A stretch of DNA of 64,000 nt, taken from positions 186,001-250,000 of the forward strand of contig CAKRZO010000001.1 in the NCBI GenBank assembly GCA_934433135.1, read 5' to 3'. A model generated the notes under the pieces. It was not told where the DNA came from and ran no database searches. It saw only the letters and a list, made by a program, of their open reading frames with translations. Each line of letters opens with the position of its first letter. The first letter of the stretch is position 1. The position numbers and the translations under genes are program-made. This stretch comes from an uncultured Acetatifactor sp. GTDB lineage: Bacteria; Bacillota; Clostridia; Lachnospirales; Lachnospiraceae. Of the stretch, positions 34,400 through 44,420 are shown in pieces.

Positions 34400-35494
34400 A
34401 TGGAAATAAAAATCGGTGATATTTTTGAAAGCAAGTGTTCAACCATCGTTAATACCGTAAATTGTGTAGGCGTGATGGGAAAAGGCATCGCTCTTGAATT
34501 TAAAAAAAGATATCCGGAAATGTACTTGGATTACGTAAAAAGATGTAATTTAGGCCAGGTAAAGACCGGAATACCGTATGTTTTTCATAATATTGATGGC
34601 ACAAAAATCCTTAATTTTCCAACAAAAGATCATTGGAGGTCACCTTCCAGGTTATCTTACGTTATAGATGGATTAGATTGGTTTGTCGAAAATTATAAGG
34701 AATCGGGAATTACAAGCATAGCATTCCCGCCTTTAGGATGTGGAAACGGAGGACTTTCTTGGGAAGTTGTCGGTCCTGTTTTGTATAAGAAACTGCATGA
34801 ATTACCTATTAAAGTTGAAGTATATGCACCATTTGGTGTAAGCAGAAATGAAATAACAGATGAATTTTTATCGAAAGCAATTATAGAAAACGAGGCTTTG
34901 GGAAAAAGCACACTGAAGGTTAACCCTAAATGGTATTTGATACTGGAAGCTGTAAGAGAACTTAACGGAAGAACCTATTCTCTAAAAGTAGGACGAACGA
35001 TCTACCAAAAGATATGTTATGTAATGACAAGAAATGGAATAAAGACCGGATTTACCTTTTCAAAAGGGAACTACGGACCCTATTCTGCTGATGTCAAAAA
35101 TTCCATTACTGCATTAGCAAATGCAAATCTGATTACTGAGCAGACCCTCGGAAAAATGGTTTCACTGAACGTATCGAATGATGTAGTTATACCGGAAGAC
35201 AAATTCAGCAAAGAAGAATGGGCTGCAATGCAAAAAACCGTTGATTTATTCGGTCGTGTAAAAAGCACAGAACAGGCAGAAATGGTCGCTACCGTTTTGT
35301 ACTCGTATGATGAGTTGAATACCGGGGGGAAAAAAATAAGCGATAAAGATGTGTACGACTATGTTATTTCCTGGAAACCGCATTGGGAGAAAGAGAAAAA
35401 TTTTGAGGTTTGTGATACCATTCAAAACCTTGCAATGCTTTCCCTTATTTCAGTAGAACACAGCAATCTACTGTTGGATACAACACTGTTCTAG
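34400..35494 (+). CDS. darG: DarG macrodomain antitoxin
   Basis: A 364-aa antitoxin. Residues 1-155 form a macrodomain: MEIKIGDIFESKCSTIVNTV, then NCVGVMGKGIALEFKKRYP, and FPPLGCGNGGLSWEVV for the diphosphate loop. It would hydrolyse ADP-ribose from DNA modified by DarT. The C-terminal half (KWYLILEAVRELNGRTYSLK onward) matches the layout of DarG proteins, whose C-terminal domain binds and blocks DarT. AGGAG lies 8 nt upstream of the ATG. It is the second gene of the darTG operon, with the same A+T-rich composition. Confidence 0.92.
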   Translation: MEIKIGDIFESKCSTIVNTVNCVGVMGKGIALEFKKRYPEMYLDYVKRCNLGQVKTGIPYVFHNIDGTKILNFPTKDHWRSPSRLSYVIDGLDWFVENYKESGITSIAFPPLGCGNGGLSWEVVGPVLYKKLHELPIKVEVYAPFGVSRNEITDEFLSKAIIENEALGKSTLKVNPKWYLILEAVRELNGRTYSLKVGRTIYQKICYVMTRNGIKTGFTFSKGNYGPYSADVKNSITALANANLITEQTLGKMVSLNVSNDVVIPEDKFSKEEWAAMQKTVDLFGRVKSTEQAEMVATVLYSYDELNTGGKKISDKDVYDYVISWKPHWEKEKNFEVCDTIQNLAMLSLISVEHSNLLLDTTLF

Positions 35495-35532
35495 TCCTAC
35501 TCTTTTATCACAATCTATACGCTATTCTTCTT

Positions 35533-35588
35533 GAATGCAAATGCAACGAAAAGACACGCAAACCCGCTCTTTCGTTGCATTCGCATTC
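35533..35588. repeat. Long imperfect inverted repeat after darG
   Basis: GAATGCAAATGCAACGAAA and TTTCGTTGCATTCGCATTC form a 19-bp stem with one mismatch and an 18-nt loop. No T run follows, so it is not a standard terminator. It may mark the right edge of the darTG insertion or stabilise the transcript end. Confidence 0.6.
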
Positions 35589-35658
35589 AGAACAACTTAA
35601 ATATTCATTCTTAAATTTCTTATACAGAGCCAATAGAAGCTCCCCCTAAATCAAGCAC

Positions 35659-36390
35659 TTAGTTGCAATGCCGTAATATGAAATCCAATACAACTCCCGG
35701 GTCTGTAAGACCATGCGGATGATGGTCTCCGCCCGGCTTCACATATACCTCAATCTCAGCACCGGCATCTTTATAAGCCTTTTCCAGGAACCGTCCGTTC
35801 TCGCAGTAAGGAACGACCCGGTCACTGTCACCGGTTACCATAATAACCGGGATATTATGCTTCGCCAGGGTCGGGATCCGGTCAAGCGGCATGTCTCTAT
35901 TGGCTAAAATTTCGGAAAAATCCTTTACTCCAAGAGCATTTATGATTTCCGAATGATCTTCCGGCTTATATTCACTTTGTCCGAAACCACAGGGCCAGCT
36001 CATATAATTTATCACCGGAGCATCCAGATACAGGCAGCTTATGCATTCCGGATATCTGGCAGCCAGCTTTACGGCAATCATTCCGCCGCAGCTCATTCCT
36101 ATGGGAACGCACTTTGCCTTCAGATTACACAGATTCTGTACGTAACGGATGAATCGTGCTTTGCGGTCCAGATCTTCATTTACACCGAACCGGTTCTCAT
36201 TTTTGATATAGCATAAATGAAATCCGTTTTCCAGGAGAGGGATTTCGATCGCTTCGGGAAAAGCTCCCCAATATTCTGTTTTCACTGCCAGATAACCGTT
36301 TTCCGTTCCCGGCTCCGGGTATACAATGACTGCATCATGCCCCTCAAACTGCATATTTTCGCATAAAAAACCATTCCATTTTGTTTCCAT
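35659..36390 (-). CDS. Alpha/beta hydrolase, putative esterase
   Basis: A 243-aa alpha/beta-hydrolase. The nucleophile elbow is GMSCGGM (Ser, about residue 105), the acid is in VMVTGDSDRVVPY (Asp), and the catalytic His is in KPGGDHHPHGL. Cap residues include NYMSWPCGFGQSEYKPEDHSE. No signal peptide, so it is cytoplasmic. It is the last gene on the minus strand after GH2, GH36 and GH29, so it may remove acyl groups from imported oligosaccharides (inference), but a 363-nt repeat-rich gap separates it from GH2. The ATG at 36390 has AGAGGA about 6 nt upstream. Confidence 0.8.
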   Translation of the reverse strand: METKWNGFLCENMQFEGHDAVIVYPEPGTENGYLAVKTEYWGAFPEAIEIPLLENGFHLCYIKNENRFGVNEDLDRKARFIRYVQNLCNLKAKCVPIGMSCGGMIAVKLAARYPECISCLYLDAPVINYMSWPCGFGQSEYKPEDHSEIINALGVKDFSEILANRDMPLDRIPTLAKHNIPVIMVTGDSDRVVPYCENGRFLEKAYKDAGAEIEVYVKPGGDHHPHGLTDPGVVLDFILRHCN

Positions 36391-36474
36391 TCTTCTTCCT
36401 CTCATTCCGCATTTTTCAAACGCCCGTCCATCTGTTCCCCTTTTCCGGAGCTATTACGGTTCTGCGAACGGCAC

Positions 36475-36690
36475 GTCTGAATTGTTACGATTCATTATAT
36501 GATACCAGGGGCAAAAGGTCAGAAATCCAACGCAAGCTTGCTTGCAGGAGGATTTTTGACCTTGGGACCCGCCCAAAACATGAGTAAGTAGCCATTTTTC
36601 GTAGAAAAATGTGCGGATTACGAATGTTTTTGAGGATTGCGGGAGCACGTAGTGCGAAGCAATCCGGTATCACAACATCATTATATAGAA
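36475..36690. repeat. Composite palindromic repeat between GH2 and hydrolase genes
   Basis: It begins with GTCTGAATTGTTAC (36475-36488), a repeat-family end. Arms GATACC (36501) and GGTATC (36665) enclose three stem-loops. These are 36517-36561 (GGTCAGAAATCC/GGATTTTTGACC around GCAAGC/GCTTGC), 36593-36611 (CATTTTTC-GTA-GAAAAATG) and 36634-36665 (GGATTGC/GCAATCC around GCAC-GTA-GTGC). The first loop with its right flank is a copy of the element at 15077-15138. The 363-nt gap holds no gene. Confidence 0.8.
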
Positions 36691-36753
36691 AGATGCTGTA
36701 AAAATCAAGTTCCGGATACATTATGACGAAAAGAACCATAAAGAAAAGGAGAC

Positions 36754-39126
36754 TCACTGCAGCTTTACCGACAGACAGGCGCTCTTCAGCCCTGCACTTT
36801 CGGCATATACCTTTAACTCGCCGGGTTGCTTTCCGACACGCACCGCCACAGAACACAGTCCTGCCCGCATACGCCTGTCCGTACACGGAACCGGGACAGG
36901 ATCGCTGACATCGGAACCGGTTCCCACAACCGTTCCCAGACAGTTTGTATGAAACCGGAGGAAAACAGAAGCATCCGGCACTATCCTTCCTCTGTCATCT
37001 GTGCAGTAACAGGTGACAACGGCTATGTCCTGCCCGTTGGCTCTCGTTGTAACGTTATCTTGTCTCAGATGCAGTTCTGCCGGCTGACCGCTGGTTTCCA
37101 CCCAATCCTCCGCTGCCGTTTTCCCGTCGATTTTTCCGGTCATTTTCAGGATTCCGGGTTCGTAGGGAATTTTCCACTCCCCATGGGAAATTGGTTGAAT
37201 TTTCCGTATCCCCAGGCTTTTCCCGTTCAAAAAGGCTTCTACTTCCTCACAATTCGTATAGCACCACACTTTTATAGTTTCCCCTTCTCTTCCGGGATGA
37301 TTCCAATGTGGCAGAATATGCAGTACCGGTGTCTTAAGCCAGAACGATTGATTCTGGTAAAAGGCATCCTTTTTCTGCAAAAACATATCGATGGCTCCGG
37401 ATTGGGAACAAAGCCTTGGCCACATCGTTTCTCCTCTGTGTTCTATCCCGATCCACTGATAACCGCCCATAACCCATTCTCTCTCTTTCAGAAATCGCCA
37501 GGTGTTTTCCCGTCCGAGAAACCATGCGTTGGTATCGTGATCATAGGCATTGATATAGCCATTTACAGGATTATCATCTTCATACCATCCTCTTGTTGTT
37601 CCCGTAGCACAGCATTCCGACGAAAAAATGGGGGTGTCCGGGTATCTCTTATGCAAAATTTCATACGCTTCCAGACTGTAATTGACTCCCATGACATCCA
37701 CATGCTCCATCACCGGTGCTTCCTGCGGGCAGTAAGAGACTGCCGTTGTCACAGGTCTGGTATCATCCAGCTTTCTTATCACGGCTTTTAAAGATTCTGC
37801 TATTCTGCAGCCTCTTTCCGTTTCGTGCAATGGTTCTTCATTTCCGATCGACCACAGAATCACAGATGGACGGTTGCGATCTCTTTTGACCAGCATCTCC
37901 AGCTGTGCCTTTCCTTCTTCCGTAGATTCGAACCACCGCGTCTCGTCCATTACCAGAAATCCCATTTCATCCAATGCATCCATCGTGGCCTGTGCGTGAG
38001 GATAATGGGTGGTGCGGTAACCGTTGGCCCCCATCTCTTTGAGCAATTCGATACGGTATCGATGCAGATTATCCGGCATGGCTTTCCCGGTAAGACCACA
38101 GTCCTGATGGCTGCATACCCCCTGTATCTTTACCTGCCTTCCATTCAGAAAAAATCCCTTTCCGGCATCAAAAGCTATCGTGCGAAACCCAAATCTTGTC
38201 TCCACACAATCCACTTCCTCCGTTCCTCTCACCAGTTGTGTGCAGAGCAGATATAAAAAAGGGTCGATTATGTCCCAAAGTCTCGGCTCCTTCACAAAAA
38301 AATTCTGTGTTATGACGGTTTTATCTTTTGCAGGCACCATGATTTCCAGATCGGCTGTCCCTTCCATGGTTACCTTTTTTCCGTTCTGTATCCCCTCTTC
38401 GTCCTGCATTCCGGGTCTGTTCTGTGCTCCTTTTAAGGATACCATCATCCGTATGGTCTCATCCTTCCATCCGTCATTTCGAACCGTTGTTTCTACTGTC
38501 AGCATCCATCCCTCTTCCACTTTCTGTGGTTTTACATATACGCCCCAAAGGTCTACCGCTACAGAATCTGTTTTCACAAGCCACACATTCCGATAGATTC
38601 CGGCTCCCTCATACCACCATCCCTCATGATGTGTCGTATCCGTATATACGGCTATTACATTCTCCCGGTCAAAAAAACACACATCCGAAATATCGATCTC
38701 AAAGGAAGTATAACCACAGAAATTATGCTTCATCAGGCACCCATTGACATAGACTACCGCATTCGTGGCAATACCTTCAAAATACAGTAAAATTCTTCGT
38801 CCGCGATCCTCCCGTTCCAGATCAAAATGCTTCCGGTACCAGGCATTCTGATAGTCAAAATATCCCAGTGCACTGTTCTCTCTGCGATCCGGTCTCTGGG
38901 AAATCACATAATCATGCGGTAATACCACATCCTCCCAGTAGTCCGTATTCACCATTCCCGGCCCGTAGGAATCGGAATCATCATCGTATTCATAAGCTGC
39001 CGGTCCCCATTTCATACGCTCTGTTTTCGAAGATATATAGACCGGCCCCTTACACCGGCTATATGGTATCGGTATCTCTCCTGCATGAAATCTCCACCCT
39101 TCGTTCAGCAAAATTTTTTCTCGCAT
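36754..39126 (-). CDS. GH2 family glycosidase (beta-galactosidase type)
   Basis: A 790-aa enzyme with the GH2 domain order: jelly-roll sugar-binding domain (LLNEGWRFHAGEIP, VVLPHDYVISQRPD), Ig-like domain, TIM barrel (about residues 300-600) and C-terminal beta domains. Acid/base Glu is in ILWSIGNEEPL and the nucleophile Glu in TPIFSSECCATG. HYPHAQATMDALDEMG is also typical. No signal peptide, so it acts on imported sugars in the cytoplasm. Beta-galactosidase is the most likely activity, but GH2 also includes beta-glucuronidases and others. ATG 39126 is chosen with GGAGG 10 nt upstream. It follows GH36 in the glycan operon. Confidence 0.85.
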   Translation of the reverse strand: MREKILLNEGWRFHAGEIPIPYSRCKGPVYISSKTERMKWGPAAYEYDDDSDSYGPGMVNTDYWEDVVLPHDYVISQRPDRRENSALGYFDYQNAWYRKHFDLEREDRGRRILLYFEGIATNAVVYVNGCLMKHNFCGYTSFEIDISDVCFFDRENVIAVYTDTTHHEGWWYEGAGIYRNVWLVKTDSVAVDLWGVYVKPQKVEEGWMLTVETTVRNDGWKDETIRMMVSLKGAQNRPGMQDEEGIQNGKKVTMEGTADLEIMVPAKDKTVITQNFFVKEPRLWDIIDPFLYLLCTQLVRGTEEVDCVETRFGFRTIAFDAGKGFFLNGRQVKIQGVCSHQDCGLTGKAMPDNLHRYRIELLKEMGANGYRTTHYPHAQATMDALDEMGFLVMDETRWFESTEEGKAQLEMLVKRDRNRPSVILWSIGNEEPLHETERGCRIAESLKAVIRKLDDTRPVTTAVSYCPQEAPVMEHVDVMGVNYSLEAYEILHKRYPDTPIFSSECCATGTTRGWYEDDNPVNGYINAYDHDTNAWFLGRENTWRFLKEREWVMGGYQWIGIEHRGETMWPRLCSQSGAIDMFLQKKDAFYQNQSFWLKTPVLHILPHWNHPGREGETIKVWCYTNCEEVEAFLNGKSLGIRKIQPISHGEWKIPYEPGILKMTGKIDGKTAAEDWVETSGQPAELHLRQDNVTTRANGQDIAVVTCYCTDDRGRIVPDASVFLRFHTNCLGTVVGTGSDVSDPVPVPCTDRRMRAGLCSVAVRVGKQPGELKVYAESAGLKSACLSVKLQ

Positions 39127-39195
39127 TCTGTACATTCCTCCTTCTCCTGCACGACTAAACGGCATAATAAGCGAGCCGTAGTCCTTTTTTTACTT

Positions 39196-40938
39196 TTACT
39201 CCAGGTATATTCTGAGCACTCCGGAAACAGGAACCGGGTATTCATAATATCCGGCTGCCCATATTTCGTTCTTTTGAAGAAACAATTCCCCGGTACAGCT
39301 GTAAATAAGAATCTTCGCTCTCTTTCCTGTATAAAATCCGCTTTGCAAAGGATGTACCGTCAGCACATCCTCGCCGGAACCGTTGACATATGTAATTTTC
39401 CGGTAAAAAGTGTCTAACTGCAGAATTCCCTCTGTATAGCAAACTGCAAATAATTCCGTTTCCTTTTTTGTAAGAACCATGCTGTAGTTCGCTTCCGGAT
39501 GAAATACCTCCAGTTCTCCATTCAGAATACAGTCCCTGTCTTCACTCCATAATCCCAGGTAAAACTGCAGCATCCTTTTGTGCTCGTGCGGCAACTCCTT
39601 CAATCTGACGGAAATCTGCCATATTCCGAAAATACTGTTAATCAGCTGTAAAGCTGCAGCCTGTGCCGAAGCTGCGGCATTCCACATCAGCATGTCGGAA
39701 TGAACGGCTGTATTTCCGGATGTCATCCGCAGGTGGAGAATTTCCACTCTGTTTCTCAGTGCAGACAGCGGACAGTCCGTTACTCTTATGATATTTCCAT
39801 ATTTTCTTAAGTCCGGTCCCATATAGCCCTGACGAAGCTCCACAAGAACATTTTTTCGAATTCTTTGAAGCTGAATCCTGAATTCCTCCATCAAACATTC
39901 CAGAGCATCCTCCAACGAATCAAAATCTCTGTCCTCTGTGTCGTCCTCCCCTTCCTGTGTCAGCACAAAATGATCCATAAAATCCAACTTCAATCCGTCC
40001 AGTTCCCATCTTTCGACCGCTTCTTTGCACAGGTGAAGCAAATAATTCCGAACCGCAGGGCAGCGTGGATCCAGTGCAACCCAGTCTCCCTCATCCGCCA
40101 GGTACATTTTACAGAACTCAGGATAAACAGCCGCTTTTTTCCCCATAACAGGAACTGCAAACCAAAGCATGACCTTTAGTCCAAGCTGATGAGCCCTGCT
40201 GACAAACCGCCTCATATTCCTGATCTTATCCTCAGCTGGTTTCCAGTCCCCGCAATATGCATATCCTCTTGCAGTATCCCTTGTCTGCCACCCGTCATCA
40301 ACAATCACTGTATGCATCCCCATTTCGGCAGCAATTGCCAGTTCCCCCAGCAATTCCTCTTCCGAAAATTTCTGATGCCACGCATACCAGGTGGAATACG
40401 CGGGCAATTTTGCTTCCGGTGGTACCTCTGCCGGAAATCGTCCCTGCCCTTTCCACCATTGTTCCGCTCTTTTTGCCGCGGAAACCAGCTTCATGGATCG
40501 TCTGTCAATCAGAATTTCCGTAACATACTCCCCACCCCCGCCCCAAAAGATCCGGCTATAAGTCAGGGAAAATACCATGCAGGCATTTTCCTCCCGGATT
40601 CCATAGGTCATTTCCACCGGTCTTCTTGTCTCTGACAGAGCAACCATAATCCGGCTTTCCCCTTTATGATTCAGCAGGACCAGCAGGGGTGCACCACTTG
40701 CAATCCTGCTTTGCACCTTTGCCGGAGCCCATACCGGCAGAAGATCCTTATGGAAACCGGACAAAGGACTCCAGGAAGAAAAAATATCCATACAGGGAAG
40801 CTCCCATGAAATCTCCATAGTATCCCTTTTCTGCTTCCCGGCTTCTGCGCGAATTCTCACAACCTGATATTCTTTGCAATCCTCCGCGATTTCCAACATC
40901 ACACGATGGGAAGAGCGGCAAATAAAATTATAAATCAT
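39196..40938 (-). CDS. GH36-like alpha-galactosidase
   Basis: A 580-aa glycosidase of the GH36/GH27 clan. Barrel motifs are YSTWYAWHQKFSEEELL, VIVDDGWQTRDTARGY, CGDWKPAEDKIRNM and LDGLKLDFMDHF, where Asp in KLDF is the expected nucleophile. RVTDCPLSALRNR holds a likely acid/base Asp. The N-terminal beta domain is shorter than in classical about 730-residue GH36 enzymes. It lacks a signal peptide. The ATG at 40938 overlaps the end of the GH29 gene by 11 nt, so translation is coupled. It probably removes alpha-linked galactose from oligosaccharides; other alpha-linkages cannot be excluded. Confidence 0.8.
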   Translation of the reverse strand: MIYNFICRSSHRVMLEIAEDCKEYQVVRIRAEAGKQKRDTMEISWELPCMDIFSSWSPLSGFHKDLLPVWAPAKVQSRIASGAPLLVLLNHKGESRIMVALSETRRPVEMTYGIREENACMVFSLTYSRIFWGGGGEYVTEILIDRRSMKLVSAAKRAEQWWKGQGRFPAEVPPEAKLPAYSTWYAWHQKFSEEELLGELAIAAEMGMHTVIVDDGWQTRDTARGYAYCGDWKPAEDKIRNMRRFVSRAHQLGLKVMLWFAVPVMGKKAAVYPEFCKMYLADEGDWVALDPRCPAVRNYLLHLCKEAVERWELDGLKLDFMDHFVLTQEGEDDTEDRDFDSLEDALECLMEEFRIQLQRIRKNVLVELRQGYMGPDLRKYGNIIRVTDCPLSALRNRVEILHLRMTSGNTAVHSDMLMWNAAASAQAAALQLINSIFGIWQISVRLKELPHEHKRMLQFYLGLWSEDRDCILNGELEVFHPEANYSMVLTKKETELFAVCYTEGILQLDTFYRKITYVNGSGEDVLTVHPLQSGFYTGKRAKILIYSCTGELFLQKNEIWAAGYYEYPVPVSGVLRIYLE

Positions 40939-42607
40939 ATACAGCAATCTGCGGCGACCGGAACATTCCCCCCTTTGCTATCATCCGCATTTTATAAGCT
41001 TGTGTTTCCGGTAAGGAAACGGTCTGATCCCGGTTCGGGCAACTATTTTTGTAAATGGTTTCATAGCGAACACCATTAAAGGCCTGAATTTCATATTCCC
41101 ATACGCCTTCCCCATTAAAACGGATTGTATTGAACGGAAAGATTCCTCCAAATTCCACTTCTATCTCCTTTTCCTGCACATGTACTCTGGTACTGGGCCC
41201 ATTGGCAAGATCGGACGCGTTTTTCATTCTCTTCTCTTCCGGGAAGCACTCCTCCGGTAGCTTATATACTCCGATATGACGTATCACCGGCTCGTCCATG
41301 GAATCTTCTATCGTAATACGTACTTGTTCGGTATTCAACGCCTCGAGCCGAAAGGCTCTTTTGTATCCGATTCCTTCCGCCCTGAGAATCTCCTTCCATT
41401 CGTTTTGCACAAAAGCTTCCACCTTAAAATGCCTTACTCTCTGCCCATATTCGATTGCCTCACCGATACAAAAGCAATCAAAGCATCTTTCTGTCGGGAA
41501 GCTAATGGTAAGAACCGGCGAAGCATCCCCTTCTTTCGCACGATAGAAGCCATCATCCTCTGTCAGTACCTGGTCACCGCCATGACCTTCTTCCCGGGAT
41601 GATTCACTCACCTCGGACCCGGCTGCCAGATTGAATGCAAAGGTCTGCCTTTCAAACCGATAAGCCTCAAGCAGGTTCCTGACATCCCTTTCTTTTAACA
41701 ATCCGTTCGGAGCCGGCGGAATATTCAACAGCATAACGGCATTCGATCCTACAGAAGTAAACCAATATTGAAACAGTGCAGAAGAGGACTTTATCAAATC
41801 GTCCTGTTCCTTGTGATAAAACCATCCGGGACGAATGGAAGTATCTGCTTCGGCCGGGATAAACCGGCTTGCACCGGGATTTCCGGTATTCAATACCCTG
41901 GGAACCTCATTTCTCAGATATTCCGGTGAGATCGTAGACCAGCAGGGAGTGCCGGCATAACCGCTTTCATTTCCGACCCATCTGGATTCTGCATATTCTG
42001 TTGCGCCAAGAGAGCCGAAAATCACGCACTCCGGCTGCAGATTTCGTATAATATACGCATACCTTCCCCAGTCATAATGTATCTTTTCGCTCTGTGCACC
42101 GTCCCACCAGCATTCATATATTTTTCCGTAACCTGACATCAGTTCCGTAAGCTGCCCGGCATAATAATCGTCATAGGCAGCTGTTCCGAAGGTTTTTTCG
42201 TGGCGATCCCAGGGCGACAAATAAAGCCCCGCTTTGATGCCATATTCCCTGCAGGCATCCGTAAATTCCCTGACGATATCCCCCTGTCCATTCTTATAGG
42301 GACTGTTTTTTATGGAATACTCCGTATATCTGCTTGGCCACAAGCAAAAACCGTCATGGTGCTTGGCTGTCAGAATTGCTGCACGAAATCCTGCAGCCTT
42401 GACGGAACGGATCCACTGTCTGCAATCTACCTTTTCCGGGCAGAAATTCTTCGGATCTGCCTTTCCCTCTCCCCACTCATCACTGGTAAAGGTATTCATT
42501 CCAAAATGGAAAAAGGCCATTTTTTCCCGCTGATACCACTCTATCTGTCTCCTGCTCGGGAGTGCCCCATAGGGCGGCATAAAACTTGTTTTGTTCTCTT
42601 CCTGCAT
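40928..42607 (-). CDS. GH29 alpha-L-fucosidase with C-terminal carbohydrate-binding-like domain
   Basis: A 559-aa glycosidase. The catalytic domain (residues 1-340) has FFHFGMNTFTSDEWGEG, AILTAKHHDGFCLWPS, IKAGLYLSPWDRH and YECWWDGAQ, whose Asp is the expected nucleophile; the WWDGA form points to the GH29-B-like branch. The C-terminus (from about residue 440) resembles a discoidin-like binding domain (EVEFGGIFPFNTIRFNGEG). Cytoplasmic, no signal peptide. ATG 42607 has GAGG 8 nt upstream; the longer reading would run into a palindromic repeat. It is coupled to GH36. Confidence 0.88.
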   Translation of the reverse strand: MQEENKTSFMPPYGALPSRRQIEWYQREKMAFFHFGMNTFTSDEWGEGKADPKNFCPEKVDCRQWIRSVKAAGFRAAILTAKHHDGFCLWPSRYTEYSIKNSPYKNGQGDIVREFTDACREYGIKAGLYLSPWDRHEKTFGTAAYDDYYAGQLTELMSGYGKIYECWWDGAQSEKIHYDWGRYAYIIRNLQPECVIFGSLGATEYAESRWVGNESGYAGTPCWSTISPEYLRNEVPRVLNTGNPGASRFIPAEADTSIRPGWFYHKEQDDLIKSSSALFQYWFTSVGSNAVMLLNIPPAPNGLLKERDVRNLLEAYRFERQTFAFNLAAGSEVSESSREEGHGGDQVLTEDDGFYRAKEGDASPVLTISFPTERCFDCFCIGEAIEYGQRVRHFKVEAFVQNEWKEILRAEGIGYKRAFRLEALNTEQVRITIEDSMDEPVIRHIGVYKLPEECFPEEKRMKNASDLANGPSTRVHVQEKEIEVEFGGIFPFNTIRFNGEGVWEYEIQAFNGVRYETIYKNSCPNRDQTVSLPETQAYKMRMIAKGGMFRSPQIAVYDL

Positions 42608-42626
42608 ATCGTCATCCTCAAAAATC

Positions 42627-42689
42627 GTAACAGTCCAGACGTGCCGGCATTCAGGTAAAGCCTGCATGAATACCTGTCTGAACTGTTAC
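42627..42689. repeat. 63-bp palindromic element with GTAACAG ends
   Basis: GTAACAGTCCAGAC (42627) and GTCTGAACTGTTAC (42676-42689) are terminal inverted repeats, with CAGGTA/TACCTG inside. It belongs to the same family as 23312-23496. It lies in the operon between the binding-protein gene and GH29, just before the GH29 ribosome site. Confidence 0.8.
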
Positions 42690-42735
42690 ATACTTGTCTA
42701 AAATGTTATTTGTTCATCTACATTATTATCAAAAA

Positions 42736-44298
42736 TCACTTCTTACCGGCCAGGAAAGCATCATACTGTTTCTGAATTTCTTCCATGATTTCTTTGCCGC
42801 CTACTTCCTTCAGTTCCTTTATGAATTCATTATAGGTTTTTTCCCAGTCTTTTCCGTATGCTCCCTGATACAGCGCATAATCGTACTTGCTGATTACGGC
42901 GTTCACCTGGGTAACATAATCCTCCAGACCGGACGTATCACAGACGAAACCAAGTGCCGGCGAGATCTTTTCTGTAGAATTTACCTTTTCTACCCATTCC
43001 TTGTACTCTGCCCCTTCTGACTCTGTGGCATAAGCAAGCTTGGTATTTCCGATAATCCATTTCCAGAGACCATATGCATCATCTGCGCCGCCCTGCTGTG
43101 TATAAGGTACTTTTACTACATTGTCGACTGCCATGGTATAATGCTCGCCTTCCAGTCCGTATACCAGCAGATTATACATTTCCGAATCCGTCTGGAGCAG
43201 ATTCAGCACCTGCATGGCAACCTCTTTATTTTCACAGCTTTGTGTAATACAGGTTCCGCCTGCGCCGTTTTTGCCTCCCATCCACTCATTGTTGCGTTCG
43301 TAAGGGATCGCCAGCATCTCTTCTCCGGCTCTTTCGGAAAATCCTTTTTCACAGGTAATGGTATAATTGCAGTCATTGAATGCCCAGCCGCGAATATCAA
43401 AAGCATTTTCCCATTCTCCCGCGGAGAGGACATCCTCCCGGATAAATCCATCCTCATACCATTTTGCAGCATACTTACACCTCAGATAGTAGTCCTGTGT
43501 CTCGTAGAAATTGGAAATTTTTCCGGTTTCATAATCAATCATTGCAATGGAATACAGGCTCTCATAGCCTCTTGGGAAGGGCGCTCTTGTCGTCTTATAA
43601 TGCACTCCGTCCGCTGCCATTGCCTTCAGGTAATCATCCAGAACCTGCATATATTCCTCTGTTATGTGATTGCTGGCATTCAATTCCTGCTTCAGCGCAT
43701 CTATATCCAGGTATTTTTCCGCATCCGCCTTATGCAGAAGAATGGCATTGGAAGTAACATTAATCTGCCAGGTAGGAATACCGTAAACCACACCGTCCAC
43801 CTTCATATACTCCCAGAACCAATCCTCATAATTGTCAAGAATCCCGCTTCCGTATTCGTTCAGCAGATCATCCAAAGGTGCAAACGTTCCGTTCGCTACT
43901 TCGTTTTCAAAATCCAGACCATAGGTATTTACAATATCCACCTGCTCTCTTGCGGAAAGCATCAGCATAAATTTTTCTTTGTATTCTGAGCCGGTATATA
44001 CTTCGAAATCAATTTCGGCATTGATACCCTTTTCCTGCAGCTTTGCATTAAATGCATCCCATACTTTTTCCGCATCCGCCTGCATCCCGGGACCCATCAT
44101 CACATATTTTAACTTTACAGGCTCCTCCTTAACTGTCCCCTCGTTTTCGGAAGACTTCTGAATACTTTCCTTTACGCTTTCCTTCGTGCCGGCGTCGGAC
44201 GGTTCTCCCTGATTTTTGCTGTTACTGCAGCCGATACAAGATACCGCCGCCAGAACAGCTGTCAGTAAAACAACTGACTTTTTCACTCTTTTTTTCAT
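42736..44298 (-). CDS. Sugar ABC transporter substrate-binding lipoprotein (LplA-like)
   Basis: A 520-aa lipoprotein. The signal KKSVVLLTAVLAAVSCIGC ends in a lipobox with Cys24, followed by an acidic linker (GEPSDAGTKESVKESIQKSS). The mature part is a family 1-type extracellular solute-binding protein (KYVMMGPGMQADAEKVWDAF, ...WMGGKNGAGGTCITQSCENK), of the long form that pairs with LplB/LplC permeases. It would capture an oligosaccharide at the cell surface for import. It lies downstream of both permease genes (122-nt gap). No ATPase gene is present, as usual for this class, which shares a common MsmX-type ATPase. Confidence 0.92.
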   Translation of the reverse strand: MKKRVKKSVVLLTAVLAAVSCIGCSNSKNQGEPSDAGTKESVKESIQKSSENEGTVKEEPVKLKYVMMGPGMQADAEKVWDAFNAKLQEKGINAEIDFEVYTGSEYKEKFMLMLSAREQVDIVNTYGLDFENEVANGTFAPLDDLLNEYGSGILDNYEDWFWEYMKVDGVVYGIPTWQINVTSNAILLHKADAEKYLDIDALKQELNASNHITEEYMQVLDDYLKAMAADGVHYKTTRAPFPRGYESLYSIAMIDYETGKISNFYETQDYYLRCKYAAKWYEDGFIREDVLSAGEWENAFDIRGWAFNDCNYTITCEKGFSERAGEEMLAIPYERNNEWMGGKNGAGGTCITQSCENKEVAMQVLNLLQTDSEMYNLLVYGLEGEHYTMAVDNVVKVPYTQQGGADDAYGLWKWIIGNTKLAYATESEGAEYKEWVEKVNSTEKISPALGFVCDTSGLEDYVTQVNAVISKYDYALYQGAYGKDWEKTYNEFIKELKEVGGKEIMEEIQKQYDAFLAGKK

Positions 44299-44420
44299 GA
44301 CTCATTTCCTTTCTTGTTCCCATTACGATTTTGCTCTTGTCTTTTTGCTGCCTTATGTATCCGGTCTGTTTCTTCCGGTCGGTTCTCGGATCATCCTGTA
44401 CACCTCCTCTCCTCTGTTTC

